A DNA stretch of 64,000 bases from positions 806,001-870,000 of the forward strand of contig SGPE01000030.1 of NCBI GenBank assembly GCA_004208945.1, read 5' to 3'. The notes under the pieces were generated by a model. It saw only the letters and a program-made list of their open reading frames with translations. It made no database searches and was not told where the DNA came from. The position numbers and the translations under genes were made by a program. The DNA is from Pseudoalteromonas sp. CO133X (GTDB taxonomy: Bacteria; Pseudomonadota; Gammaproteobacteria; Enterobacterales; Alteromonadaceae). Of the stretch, positions 1 to 8,525 are shown piece by piece (position 1 is the first letter of the stretch; each line of letters starts with the position of its first letter).

Positions 1-1559
1 GCAAGTTTTGCAGATAGTTTATGTGCTGCTTTTTCGTATTCACGTACTTCTGGTAATGACGATTTAGCTCCCGCAGTAAACGGCAATACACCTAAGCGGA
101 AAGCACGTAAACTGTTAGCTACGCTGTAGCCCACTGTTTTACGTAAAATGCTGTTGAATTCTTTATCTGCATTTTTGTCTTCGCTGTGGATAGACTCAAC
201 CATAGTTTGTAGATATGGGTGACAACGCATTACACCTTGACCAAAAATCATTAGGTTACGAGTAAGAATGTTTGCACCTTCAACCGTGATTGCGATTGGT
301 TGTGCAACATAACCACTTGCTAATGTGTTTTGTGGACCATTTTGAATCGCTTTACCTGCTTGAATATCCATTGCTGAATCAAGCACGTTACGACCAATTT
401 CTGTCATGTGATATTTAGCAATCGCAGTAACTACAGATGGTTTTAAGCCCATGCCTAAACCTTCTGTTGTTAATACACGCATTGCTTCTTGAAGGTAAGT
501 TTTACCTGCGATATCAGCAAGCTTCTCTTGAATACCTTCGAATTGACCAATCGCCAGACCAAACTGCTCACGTACAGCTGCGTACTCAGAAGCACCTTTG
601 AATGCCACTTGTGATGAGCTAACACCTAGCGCTGGTAACGAAATACCACGGCCTGCACCTAAACAGCTAACCAGCATTTGCCAGCCACGGCCGATGTTCT
701 TTTGACCACCAATGATGAAGTCCATTGGTACAAATACTTTTTCACCGCGTGTCGTACCGTTATAAAAACGGATACCCATAGGATCATGACGATTACCAAG
801 TTCAACACCTGGGTGATCTTTAGGAATAAGCGCACAGGTAATACCTAAGTTTTCTTTACCACCTAGTAAACCATCAGGGTCAACTACCTTAAATGCTAAA
901 CCTAATACTGTCGCAATTGGCGCGAGTGTGATGTAGCGTTTGTCCCAAGTAATTTCTAACCCTAACACTTCCTCGCCATTGAACTGGCCACGTTTAACAA
1001 CACCAATATCAGGAATGCCACCCGCATCAGAACCCGCTTCTGGGCTAGTTAGTGCGAAACACGGAATGTCACGACCATTTGCAAGACGCGGTAAGTAGTG
1101 ATCTTGTTGCTCTTTAGTACCAAAGTGAAGTAATAGCTCACCTGGGCCTAATGAGTTAGGAACCATCACGGTTACCGCAACCGCAGAACTCTTAGTCGCG
1201 ATAGTCGCAACAATTGTTGAGTTTGCATAAGGGCTGAATTCTAAACCGCCGAATGATTTAGGAATGATAAGCGAGAAAAAGCGCTCTTTTTTCAAGAAAT
1301 CAAGGATATAGTCAGGAAGATGAACACCATTTTGAATTTCAGAATCATCAATCATTGATAATAATTCTTTTACTGGGCCATCTAAGAATGCTTGCTCTTC
1401 AGCGCTCAGCTTAGCAGCTGGCACGTCACGAAGTGCATCGAAATCAGGTTTACCTTGGTAGATTGAACCTTCTAACCAAACATCACCCGCATCTAACGCT
1501 TCTTGTTCTGTAATTGAAATACTAGGTAATACTTTTTTTAATTTTGTACGTAAGCTCAT
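1..1559 (-). CDS. fadE: Acyl-CoA dehydrogenase FadE (3' end outside window)
   Basis: FAD-dependent acyl-CoA dehydrogenase, the first oxidation step of fatty acid beta-oxidation. About 519 residues are visible and the C-terminal part runs off the left edge. The N-terminal part (KKVLPSIS, EQEALDAGDVWLEGS, GKPDF) and the core motifs VPNSLGPGELLLHFGT and CFALTSPEAGSDAG are those of the large FadE/YafH family (about 815 residues in E. coli), not of the short 380-residue dehydrogenases. The hydrophobic N-terminal segment of E. coli FadE is missing, so this form probably starts in the cytosol. The ATG at 1559 is preceded by GGATGAG, and an in-frame stop lies a short way upstream. A FadR-like operator sits at 1620-1636. 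Family assignment is firm. Confidence 0.92.
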   Translation of the reverse strand, partial: MSLRTKLKKVLPSISITEQEALDAGDVWLEGSIYQGKPDFDALRDVPAAKLSAEEQAFLDGPVKELLSMIDDSEIQNGVHLPDYILDFLKKERFFSLIIPKSFGGLEFSPYANSTIVATIATKSSAVAVTVMVPNSLGPGELLLHFGTKEQQDHYLPRLANGRDIPCFALTSPEAGSDAGGIPDIGVVKRGQFNGEEVLGLEITWDKRYITLAPIATVLGLAFKVVDPDGLLGGKENLGITCALIPKDHPGVELGNRHDPMGIRFYNGTTRGEKVFVPMDFIIGGQKNIGRGWQMLVSCLGAGRGISLPALGVSSSQVAFKGASEYAAVREQFGLAIGQFEGIQEKLADIAGKTYLQEAMRVLTTEGLGMGLKPSVVTAIAKYHMTEIGRNVLDSAMDIQAGKAIQNGPQNTLASGYVAQPIAITVEGANILTRNLMIFGQGVMRCHPYLQTMVESIHSEDKNADKEFNSILRKTVGYSVANSLRAFRLGVLPFTAGAKSSLPEVREYEKAAHKLSAKL

Positions 1560-1619
1560 AATAAACTCATCCGACCAGATAGTAATACCTACATTACGTC
1601 ATAAATTGAACAATAGATC

Positions 1620-1636
1620 AATTGGTCCAACCAGTT
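1620..1636. promoter_or_regulatory. Candidate FadR-type operator upstream of fadE
   Basis: The 17-bp imperfect palindrome AATTGGTCCAACCAGTT lies about 60 bp upstream of the fadE start. It differs at only two positions from the FadR consensus as I recall it from Enterobacteria and Vibrio (AACTGGTCNGACCAGTT). Its place in front of a beta-oxidation gene fits fatty-acid-responsive repression. Whether FadR itself or another regulator binds cannot be told from the window. Confidence 0.5.
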
Positions 1637-1761
1637 TTTTTAACATTTTTTTATATTTAATTTTCTTAATGATGCTAAGCACTTGAATATATTAAACTTA
1701 CACGTGTACGCTCAATTGGCATTTTTTATCCCGAAAATGTTAACAACTAAAGTACGAATAC

Positions 1762-1788
1762 AAAAAAGCCCAACTAAAAAAGTTGGGC
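1762..1788 (-). terminator. Rho-independent terminator
   Basis: The stem GCCCAAC/GTTGGGC (1768-1774 with 1782-1788) has a 7-nt loop. Read on the minus strand it is followed by six T (1767-1762). It lies 25 bp past the stop of the phospholipase D-family gene, so it probably ends that transcript. Confidence 0.8.
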
Positions 1789-1812
1789 CGAAGATTAAAT
1801 TTGCAGTTATAA

Positions 1813-3354
1813 CTAGAGTTCATCCTCAATTGGGAACAGCGATATAAACCAAACTTGAAAACGCCGCCATGATGAGGTTTGTGGCTCTTTTTCAAACTGC
1901 TTGTTGTTTACTGTATCAAGCCAAATTAGCTGGTCATCATTTGGATTCTTCAATTCTACTTTCCAAGCGTAGTCTGGCATTTTTTTATCAACCCAATGCG
2001 CTAAAAAATGACTGAGTTTTTCACTATTAATTAATACGCCCATTTCAGTATTTAGGTCAAAAGAGCGCGGATCGAGATTCATGGTACCAACGAAAATTTT
2101 CTTATCATCGACCGTCATTGTTTTTGCATGGAGGCTTGCCTGTGATGAGCCTGTCACCTTGCGCCCTGCTTTGCGTTTAATAGCAACTAAGTCGCTAGGT
2201 TTTAATTCCCAAAGTTTAACGCCACCACGAATTAAATCTGCACGATACTTTTTATAACCAGCATGCACAGCAGAAACATCAGTCGCTGCTAATGAATTAG
2301 TCAGTACGGTAACATCAACCCCTTTTTTTACCCAACTGGTTAGCAACTCAACGCCCTGTTCTTTAGGGATAAAATATGGTGAGACTATAATTGCTTTATG
2401 CTCTGGTTGACCCATCTCTTTGAATAAAGATGGCGACATATTAGCTGATTTTTCACTCACATCATTGAGCAGCTTATCAGGGTGGTCGAAGAATAAAGTT
2501 GACTCTTGCCAATCAAACTGGATCTCATCGTTTTGTAAACGCTTCACAAACTCACTTTCACGAAGTTGCTCTACATAGTTGCTGTCTTGGTTTTGCAAAA
2601 CATAGGTTCGTAAGCTTTCTGTGATATCAACGAGAGATTGTTCATCACGACTGCCATGCAAATCTTCAACGGGGTACGATAATTGATGATTCCAATATAA
2701 ATCAAACGCTTTTGATGCTTTGGGTACAATATCACCTGCGCTCATTACATCTAAATCAATAAACTCTGAGTGATCTTCCGCGGAAAAATATGCATTACCA
2801 ATATTTCTGCCGCCAGTGATAAAAACTTTATTATCAACAATAAAGCTTTTGTTATGCATTCGTCTTGAAAGCAGGCTGTAATTACTCACAAAACCTAATG
2901 CTCTAAAGCGGCGATTAGGAAACGGGTTAAATAATCTCACTTCAATATTGGGATGGACAGCCAACGCTGCTAAATCAATTTCACTATCGGCTTGAGATAG
3001 GTCATCAAGTAATAATCTTACTCTCACGCCGCGATCAGCCGCTTTGAGTAAAAAAGCAGTGAATAAAATTGTTGTTTGCTGCCTGTGATATAAATAATAC
3101 TGCACATCAATGGTGTGCTCTGCAGAATCAATGAGCGCCAACCTTGCAACAAAGGCATCAACTCCATCTACTAAAGGATAAAATCCTGATAAACCAGGAT
3201 GAACATTCCCCACTGCATCTCCTATTGTACTGGGTGTATCAGCTGCAATAGCATAACTTGGTTGGATAGACTCCCTAGAAGGTAATTGCGCACAGCCTGC
3301 CACTACCATAAAAAAAATTGCACAAAAAAGATATTTGGGAGAGTCAATTATCAT
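1813..3354 (-). CDS. clsC: Phospholipase D-family lipoprotein, cardiolipin synthase C-like
   Basis: Probable phosphatidyltransferase that makes cardiolipin or a related phospholipid. The 513-residue protein has a lipoprotein signal with lipobox VAGC (Cys21, followed by Ala, which favours the outer membrane). Two HKD motifs are intact: HNKSFIVDNKVFITGGRN near residue 168 and HAKTMTVDDKKIFVGTMN near residue 410. Two HKD halves, and the DPRS after the second, are typical of the ClsC/YmdC branch. It stands alone with its own terminator. The family is certain; the exact lipid substrate is inferred. E. coli ClsC works with YmdB, and no such partner is seen here. Confidence 0.8.
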   Translation of the reverse strand: MIIDSPKYLFCAIFFMVVAGCAQLPSRESIQPSYAIAADTPSTIGDAVGNVHPGLSGFYPLVDGVDAFVARLALIDSAEHTIDVQYYLYHRQQTTILFTAFLLKAADRGVRVRLLLDDLSQADSEIDLAALAVHPNIEVRLFNPFPNRRFRALGFVSNYSLLSRRMHNKSFIVDNKVFITGGRNIGNAYFSAEDHSEFIDLDVMSAGDIVPKASKAFDLYWNHQLSYPVEDLHGSRDEQSLVDITESLRTYVLQNQDSNYVEQLRESEFVKRLQNDEIQFDWQESTLFFDHPDKLLNDVSEKSANMSPSLFKEMGQPEHKAIIVSPYFIPKEQGVELLTSWVKKGVDVTVLTNSLAATDVSAVHAGYKKYRADLIRGGVKLWELKPSDLVAIKRKAGRKVTGSSQASLHAKTMTVDDKKIFVGTMNLDPRSFDLNTEMGVLINSEKLSHFLAHWVDKKMPDYAWKVELKNPNDDQLIWLDTVNNKQFEKEPQTSSWRRFQVWFISLFPIEDEL

Positions 3355-3508
3355 GGCTTCCTACCAGTGACTGTGTGATACACACATTGCTTTGATATAA
3401 CCCTAATAAATGAGGGGGTTAAAAGCAAATAAAACGCGTACGGAAGTGATAAAGATAAGGAAGAAAGGTAAGAAAAATTGTTAAATAAACACGTTTAAGA
3501 GCAAATAA

Positions 3509-3703
3509 TTATGCTACTTGCTCTGTGATGTCTGCAATTTCAATGAGTTTACGGTTAAGAATCTTTTTACAACAACCGCAACATTTACCACATTGGCTAC
3601 CAACTTGTAGCTCTTTTGACAGATCGCGCATCGTCATTGCGCCATCATCAATTGTTTGTTCGATTTTTTTATCAGTCACACCATGACATAAACAGATATA
3701 CAT
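3509..3703 (-). CDS. bfd: Bacterioferritin-associated ferredoxin
   Basis: Small [2Fe-2S] protein of 64 residues that passes electrons to bacterioferritin to release stored iron. The Bfd cluster ligands are present: Cys4 and Cys6 in MYICLCHG, and Cys38 and Cys41 in GSQCGKC. The spacing CxC-31-CxxC is that of the family. Two more cysteines follow (CCGCC, 41-45), making the second half unusually Cys-rich. No bacterioferritin gene is next to it in the window. Length and motif make the call firm. Confidence 0.88.
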   Translation of the reverse strand: MYICLCHGVTDKKIEQTIDDGAMTMRDLSKELQVGSQCGKCCGCCKKILNRKLIEIADITEQVA

Positions 3704-4124
3704 GAATGCAAACCACTCTCATTTCTCTTGATGGTCAGCATATTAATCTAAACGGTAATAGTTCGCAATAGTGTTTTAGTCAAAATTTGTATAAATTTCA
3801 TACTGGAACTTCCTAAATGGCATACAGCTGAAAATTTCTTCTTATATTTTGAGTGGTTAGTTGATGACGAGTACACAAAAAATTTTCAACGTTTAGATAT
3901 GTTTTAGCTTATGAGAAAAGAGGTTATCAGGTTTTGTAAAGGATTTAACGAATAGCTGAGCTTGAGTGAACAACTTTGAATGACAAGGCATACTCACTTT
4001 CAAGGGTTCAGTGTTAAGATAATAAACTCTTTATAAATAACAAACGATAGTTAACACGTTAGTTGATATTAAAACTCTGTTTTTGCTATTTTATCTCAAA
4101 TGCTTGATTTTTAAATGAGGACAC
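3704..4124. other. Intergenic region, nothing recognised
   Basis: This 421-bp AT-rich stretch lies between the divergent bfd and an unknown membrane protein gene. I find no ORF with a ribosome-binding site, no strong hairpin and no repeat. It presumably carries the two divergent promoters. Confidence 0.5.
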
Positions 4125-4823
4125 ATGGAAGCGCCTACTATTGAATTAACACGCGACAATTTTAAATCCATCTTTTTTCAGACTTTAATAAAAACAAAAG
4201 TGCAGCCTGAGATACCTATTTTAAGATGTGCTGTGCCCTTACCTAAAGCACAAAGATTACAAGCAAAAATAATCACTGCCGCTATATTGATTATTGCATG
4301 TCTACTCGTTTGGCAAACACAATCCGGTGCAGTCGCTATTGGCGCTGCAATCATTACCTATCTTAGTTACTTTTTAATTCAGATGTTTATCGCCAATAAA
4401 CGTTACTTTATTCAAGAGTCCCCACTATGCGAAATTAAAATTAACCAAGAACAAATTTACTTACCAGCTCTTTTATTTGATGACAGAAAAGCACGGATAC
4501 TTGAAAGAGAGAATTTACTTAATGTTGAAGCCGTATGGAATTTCACACGCTCTAAAAGCGGCTACGACATTAACGACCCAGAGCCAAGACGCGCCTACCT
4601 ATTTTCTGTTATTTTTAAAACGCGTTATGGTAACTCGATTCCTTTAAATGACTGGAGTATAGAGCATCCTGAACTATTCAAAACACTTGTTGAATATAAT
4701 TACCCAGTAACCATGATAAGAACAGCCAAACGCGGGTCACCTATAACGATTCACACTAAATGGTTCTTCCTATTTGTTTTTATATGTATTCTCATACATT
4801 CACTTATAAAGTATGTTATTTAG
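4125..4823 (+). CDS. Uncharacterised membrane protein
   Basis: A 232-residue protein I do not recognise. Two hydrophobic segments lie close together near residues 50-64 and 68-88 (ITAAILIIACLLVW; AIGAAIITYLSYFLIQMF). A third is at the extreme C-terminus (WFFLFVFICILIHSLI). Between them is a polar domain of about 115 residues with several acidic and aromatic positions and no known motif. AGGA ahead of the ATG at 4125 supports the start. It stands alone between bfd and a minus-strand coiled-coil gene. The topology resembles PH-like bacterial membrane proteins of YcxB type, but this is only a guess. Confidence 0.6.
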   Translation: MEAPTIELTRDNFKSIFFQTLIKTKVQPEIPILRCAVPLPKAQRLQAKIITAAILIIACLLVWQTQSGAVAIGAAIITYLSYFLIQMFIANKRYFIQESPLCEIKINQEQIYLPALLFDDRKARILERENLLNVEAVWNFTRSKSGYDINDPEPRRAYLFSVIFKTRYGNSIPLNDWSIEHPELFKTLVEYNYPVTMIRTAKRGSPITIHTKWFFLFVFICILIHSLIKYVI

Positions 4824-4959
4824 CGAACGTATAAATATCCAATCGGCAAAGCAACTGCAAATTACCAGTACTCAGCCTACGGTTATAGCGATAAATTTTG
4901 TAGCTTGATGCTGAAACAGTGCTTTCTTACAAAACATATCTGAAGAGACCACCACTTAC

Positions 4960-5367
4960 TTATGCTTTATTATTAAACAGCATGCCAGAGTGAATACTGG
5001 ACGTAGGTGCGAATAAAGAGTTAATCATCGTAGAAACATTCCTTTTTACTGTAAGCTGAACTGCATTAATTTCTTCATCAAGCTGTTTATTTAACTCTAG
5101 TAACTGACTTTCTCGTTGTTCTGGAGCTAGGTCTTCGTTACTTGTTAAACTATCAATCTTATTTTGTAGCTCCTTTATTTTAACTACTAACTCTTGTTGT
5201 GTTTTTGATTTCGCTTGCGTTTCTGAGTCAGAAGCAACATCAGTTTCTTGTTGTTTCGGGTGTGGATGGTTTGCTGCCTTTTCACTCTCGTTGTTCAGCT
5301 CATTTTTATTTTTCTGGCCTAATAATGACTCTGTTAGTAATGAAGGTGTGTATGAAGTTAGCTGCAT
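4960..5367 (-). CDS. Hypothetical coiled-coil protein, possibly FlxA-like
   Basis: A 135-residue soluble protein without signal peptide. The first 55 residues are polar and low in complexity (rich in N, Q, E, S). Residues about 55-105 form a heptad-like coiled coil (ELVVKIKELQNKIDSL, then QLLELNKQLDEEINAV), broken by SNEDLAPEQRES. This helix-TPEQR-helix layout recalls FlxA-like proteins, but the match is weak. The function is unknown. It stands alone and is divergent from the CHRD lipoprotein gene. Confidence 0.55.
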   Translation of the reverse strand: MQLTSYTPSLLTESLLGQKNKNELNNESEKAANHPHPKQQETDVASDSETQAKSKTQQELVVKIKELQNKIDSLTSNEDLAPEQRESQLLELNKQLDEEINAVQLTVKRNVSTMINSLFAPTSSIHSGMLFNNKA

Positions 5368-5664
5368 AGTTTTCCTATCGTGAATTTTTTGACGTTTAAC
5401 TTAGAAATTAAAAAAACTAATGCATAACCCGTACCTATATCAAAACCTATCAGCACTAAACTAAGCTGCTATCTTTGTTCAAATTATCTTTGCATATAAT
5501 TGCTATCTAACTTTTACTTCTTAAACTCGTCAAAAATCAATCCTAAAGGAGTGTGTTTTAACTTTTTAATAACTTTTTATGATCGCTTTTTAAACACCTG
5601 TCGTAAGCCTTATTGAAATGGACACGTCGTACCGTCCGAACATACGAAGATATAAGGAAGAACG

Positions 5665-7935
5665 ATGAAATACATACTCTTGGTAAGCAGCTTACTTTTC
5701 ATCACTGCGTGTAGCGATGATGACGACGATAATGAAGTGATTACCCCTCCCCCAGTACAAGAATTCAGCCCAAGTAAGACCTACTCTGTCACTTTGAGCG
5801 GTAAGCAAGAAGTACCAATGAATAACTCAATGCAAACCGCCACAGCAACCGTAGAGCTTGATGAAAGTTTAATGCAATTTCGTGCAACGCTAGATGCAAG
5901 TTCAGTAGAAGGGTTTAGTGCTGCGCACATTCATGATGGTGATTTGGGTGAGAATGGCGACGTTGCATTTGCATTTGAAGCAACAAGTGAAGGTATGTAT
6001 GAAGTGGCTATTACCGATCTTAATGAATCCCTTATCGAAGATCTGATGGAGGGTGATTGGTATATCAACCTCCACACTGAAGCATTTGCAGACGGCGAGT
6101 TACGCGCACAGATAGTGCCAGATACAACTAGCATCATCACTTTCGCCTTAAATGGTGAACAGCAAGTCCCCATGAACGACACCGATGCGATGGGTTACGG
6201 TTACGCATCTTACGACAGTGCCAGTACAGAACTTAAACTTCGCGCAGTTACTATGGGTGTAGATGATGCAACAGCAGCGCACATCCACACAGGCAAATTA
6301 GGTTCAAACGGTGATGTGTTTGTGGTTTTAGAGCAAGACGATGAAATTATGACTGATTGGGTTGTGCCTGAGGGCACCACCATTGACAGTGATACCCTTG
6401 CAGTGCTCTTAGATGGTGGACATTATGTGAATATTCACACGCCTGAATTTGCGAATGGCGAAATTCGCGGACAAATCCTGACTGATAATTACGCAGTGGC
6501 AACGTTTGATCTTAGTGGTGAGCAAGAAGTGCCTATGGTGACCACCATGGCCAGTGGTGATGGTTATGCATTAGTAGATACAACAGACCACAGCGTAGAA
6601 CTCACGGTTGTTACTTCAAACTTAGAGGATGCAACGGCAGCACATATCCACACAGGTCGAATTGGCACTAATGGTGATGTACTCGTCGCTCTTGAACAAT
6701 CAATGGATGACAGTAATGTTTGGATGACTCCTGCAAATACCATGATAGATGCTGATATTTTTGCTGTACTTGCATCCGGAGGTCATTATGTAAATGTTCA
6801 TACACCTGATAATGCTGGCGGAGAACTACGAGGTCAAATACTTACCAACAATTTCGCGTTCACAAGCTTTACACTCAATGGCGAGCAAGAAGTACCTGCT
6901 GTGACCACCACTGCCAGTGGTGAAGCGTATGCTCTCATTAATATGAATAGTTACGACCTCGAACTTCGTGTAAATACAACAGGTGTAGATGACGCAACAG
7001 GCGCTCATATTCATACAGGTCGAATTGGTACAAATGGTGATGTACTTGTGGCACTTGAGCAGTCAACAACTGATACCGGCACTTGGGTAACACCTGCCAA
7101 TACGATGATAAACGCAGATATTTTTGCAGTGCTCGCTTCAGGTGGTCACTACGTAAATGTCCATACACCTGCCAACACAAGTGGAGAAATTAGAGGTCAA
7201 ATTCTGACGGATAATTATCAATTAGTGACTTTTCCATTAACTGGTATGCAAGAAGTACCCGCAGTCGATACCATGGCGTCAGGCAGCGGTTACGCACTGG
7301 TCAATATGGATAATTACCACATAGAGTTAAGAGCATTAACAGAGAGTGTAAGTGATGCAACAGCAGCGCATATCCACACTGGCCGCATCGGTATGAATGG
7401 TGATGTACTTGCAGCATTAGAGCAGTCAAGCGATAACATGAACCTATGGCAAACACCTGAAAACACCATGATCGATGCAGAAACGTTTGCAATACTCGCA
7501 TCAGGAGGCCATTACGTTAACGTGCACACACCGGCGAATCCTAGCGGTGAGTTACGTGGGCAAATTTTAACTGATAACTATGTATTTGTGACCTTCCCAC
7601 TAAGCGGCGCCCAAGAAGTACCAAGTGTTGTGACAGACGCATCTGGTGATGGCTATGCATTAGTGAACACCCATGATTACAGTGCTGAATTACAAATACT
7701 CACCTCTGGCGTGAGTGACGCCAGCGCAGCGCATATTCATACTGGTGTAGCCGGTGAAAATGGCCCTGTATTAGTTGGCCTTGTGCAAGATAGCGATGAT
7801 ATGAATCGCTGGATGAGCAGCACCGGCTTGATGATTGATGCCGATATATTCTCAGTACTCGCTTCTGGCGGTCATTATGTAAACGTACATACGCCTGCTA
7901 ACCCGAATGGGGAAATTAGAGGCCAGATCCAATAA
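5665..7935 (+). CDS. Lipoprotein with six tandem CHRD domains
   Basis: A 756-residue surface or periplasmic lipoprotein. The signal peptide ends in lipobox ITAC (Cys16), then an acidic run SDDDDDNE that probably acts as a spacer. The rest is six CHRD domains with a period of about 121 residues. Each starts with a G-x-Q-[EQ]-VP motif (near residues 45, 163, 284, 406, 526 and 647), has an AHIHTG-GxNGDV block in the middle, and ends with GGHYVNVHTP-GE-RGQI. Domain 1 is the most diverged; domains 3-6 are very alike even in DNA, which points to recent duplication. CHRD domains are named from chordin; the bacterial function is not settled, and adhesion or protein binding is plausible. A terminator follows. 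Confidence 0.85.
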   Translation: MKYILLVSSLLFITACSDDDDDNEVITPPPVQEFSPSKTYSVTLSGKQEVPMNNSMQTATATVELDESLMQFRATLDASSVEGFSAAHIHDGDLGENGDVAFAFEATSEGMYEVAITDLNESLIEDLMEGDWYINLHTEAFADGELRAQIVPDTTSIITFALNGEQQVPMNDTDAMGYGYASYDSASTELKLRAVTMGVDDATAAHIHTGKLGSNGDVFVVLEQDDEIMTDWVVPEGTTIDSDTLAVLLDGGHYVNIHTPEFANGEIRGQILTDNYAVATFDLSGEQEVPMVTTMASGDGYALVDTTDHSVELTVVTSNLEDATAAHIHTGRIGTNGDVLVALEQSMDDSNVWMTPANTMIDADIFAVLASGGHYVNVHTPDNAGGELRGQILTNNFAFTSFTLNGEQEVPAVTTTASGEAYALINMNSYDLELRVNTTGVDDATGAHIHTGRIGTNGDVLVALEQSTTDTGTWVTPANTMINADIFAVLASGGHYVNVHTPANTSGEIRGQILTDNYQLVTFPLTGMQEVPAVDTMASGSGYALVNMDNYHIELRALTESVSDATAAHIHTGRIGMNGDVLAALEQSSDNMNLWQTPENTMIDAETFAILASGGHYVNVHTPANPSGELRGQILTDNYVFVTFPLSGAQEVPSVVTDASGDGYALVNTHDYSAELQILTSGVSDASAAHIHTGVAGENGPVLVGLVQDSDDMNRWMSSTGLMIDADIFSVLASGGHYVNVHTPANPNGEIRGQIQ

Positions 7936-7968
7936 TCAATTCCTAACCCTGTTAATCCTAGTTGTTCT

Positions 7969-7995
7969 GAGGCCAATGTAACTTTGGCCTCTTTT
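7969..7995 (+). terminator. Rho-independent terminator
   Basis: The stem GAGGCCAA/TTGGCCTC (7969-7976 with 7984-7991) has a 7-nt loop and is followed by TTTT. It lies 34 bp after the stop of the CHRD lipoprotein gene and also just beyond the 3' end of the minus-strand gene at 8010. Confidence 0.85.
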
Positions 7996-8009
7996 CGTAA
8001 AAGGTGAAT

Positions 8010-8525
8010 TCAACCTGTCTTGCAATAACACCCTTCGGCATTCGAATTAACGAACTGACTATTAAAGCCAGCACGTAAATTTTTAATTACCAACTCAACA
8101 AAACCGTTCTGACTCGAGCACGCTAAGCCTTTTGATAATGGGCCTGCATATGCCAGCTCTTGATTATCTGAAATAAGCACAGCAGCGGGTTGCGCGGGTA
8201 TAAGTAAAGACAAAGCCGTACTCGGGGCTAGTTTTACGACTTTTACCCCCTGCTCGATAGCATAGTCTGTTAAGCTCTGAATGTGCGCCTGTGAGCGCGC
8301 GGAACAGACACAGGTGTTTTCATCCACAATATACAAAGTATCGCCTTCGACTGCATTAAGCCCAACGGTATTTTGAAACAATGACAACCAGTTTGGTTGC
8401 GACAGCGTGTTATCAGGGTCAAATGTGTCTGTTTGCTGGGTGTAAGCAAAGACTAAAGTAGCAACCACAATGATAACCCATAAAAGGGTTGCCACTGTTA
8501 ATCTTATGCTATTTGAATTTAGCAA
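8010..8525 (-). CDS. Membrane-anchored protein, DUF6436-like
   Basis: A protein of about 171 residues with one N-terminal membrane anchor (LTVATLLWVIIVVATLVFAY) and a periplasmic domain. It has a CxC pair (ENTCVCSARSQ) and a C-terminal GCYC. The cysteines and the thioredoxin-like layout fit DUF6436, which I recall from Vibrio, Shewanella and Pseudoalteromonas; a redox role is inferred only. The start is uncertain. I chose the TTG at 8525, with GGAG seven bases upstream, which overlaps the chemoreceptor gene by 17 bp. In-frame ATGs at 8543 and 8555 lack a good ribosome-binding site. The overlap suggests translational coupling to the upstream receptor. Confidence 0.65.
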   Translation of the reverse strand: MLNSNSIRLTVATLLWVIIVVATLVFAYTQQTDTFDPDNTLSQPNWLSLFQNTVGLNAVEGDTLYIVDENTCVCSARSQAHIQSLTDYAIEQGVKVVKLAPSTALSLLIPAQPAAVLISDNQELAYAGPLSKGLACSSQNGFVELVIKNLRAGFNSQFVNSNAEGCYCKTG

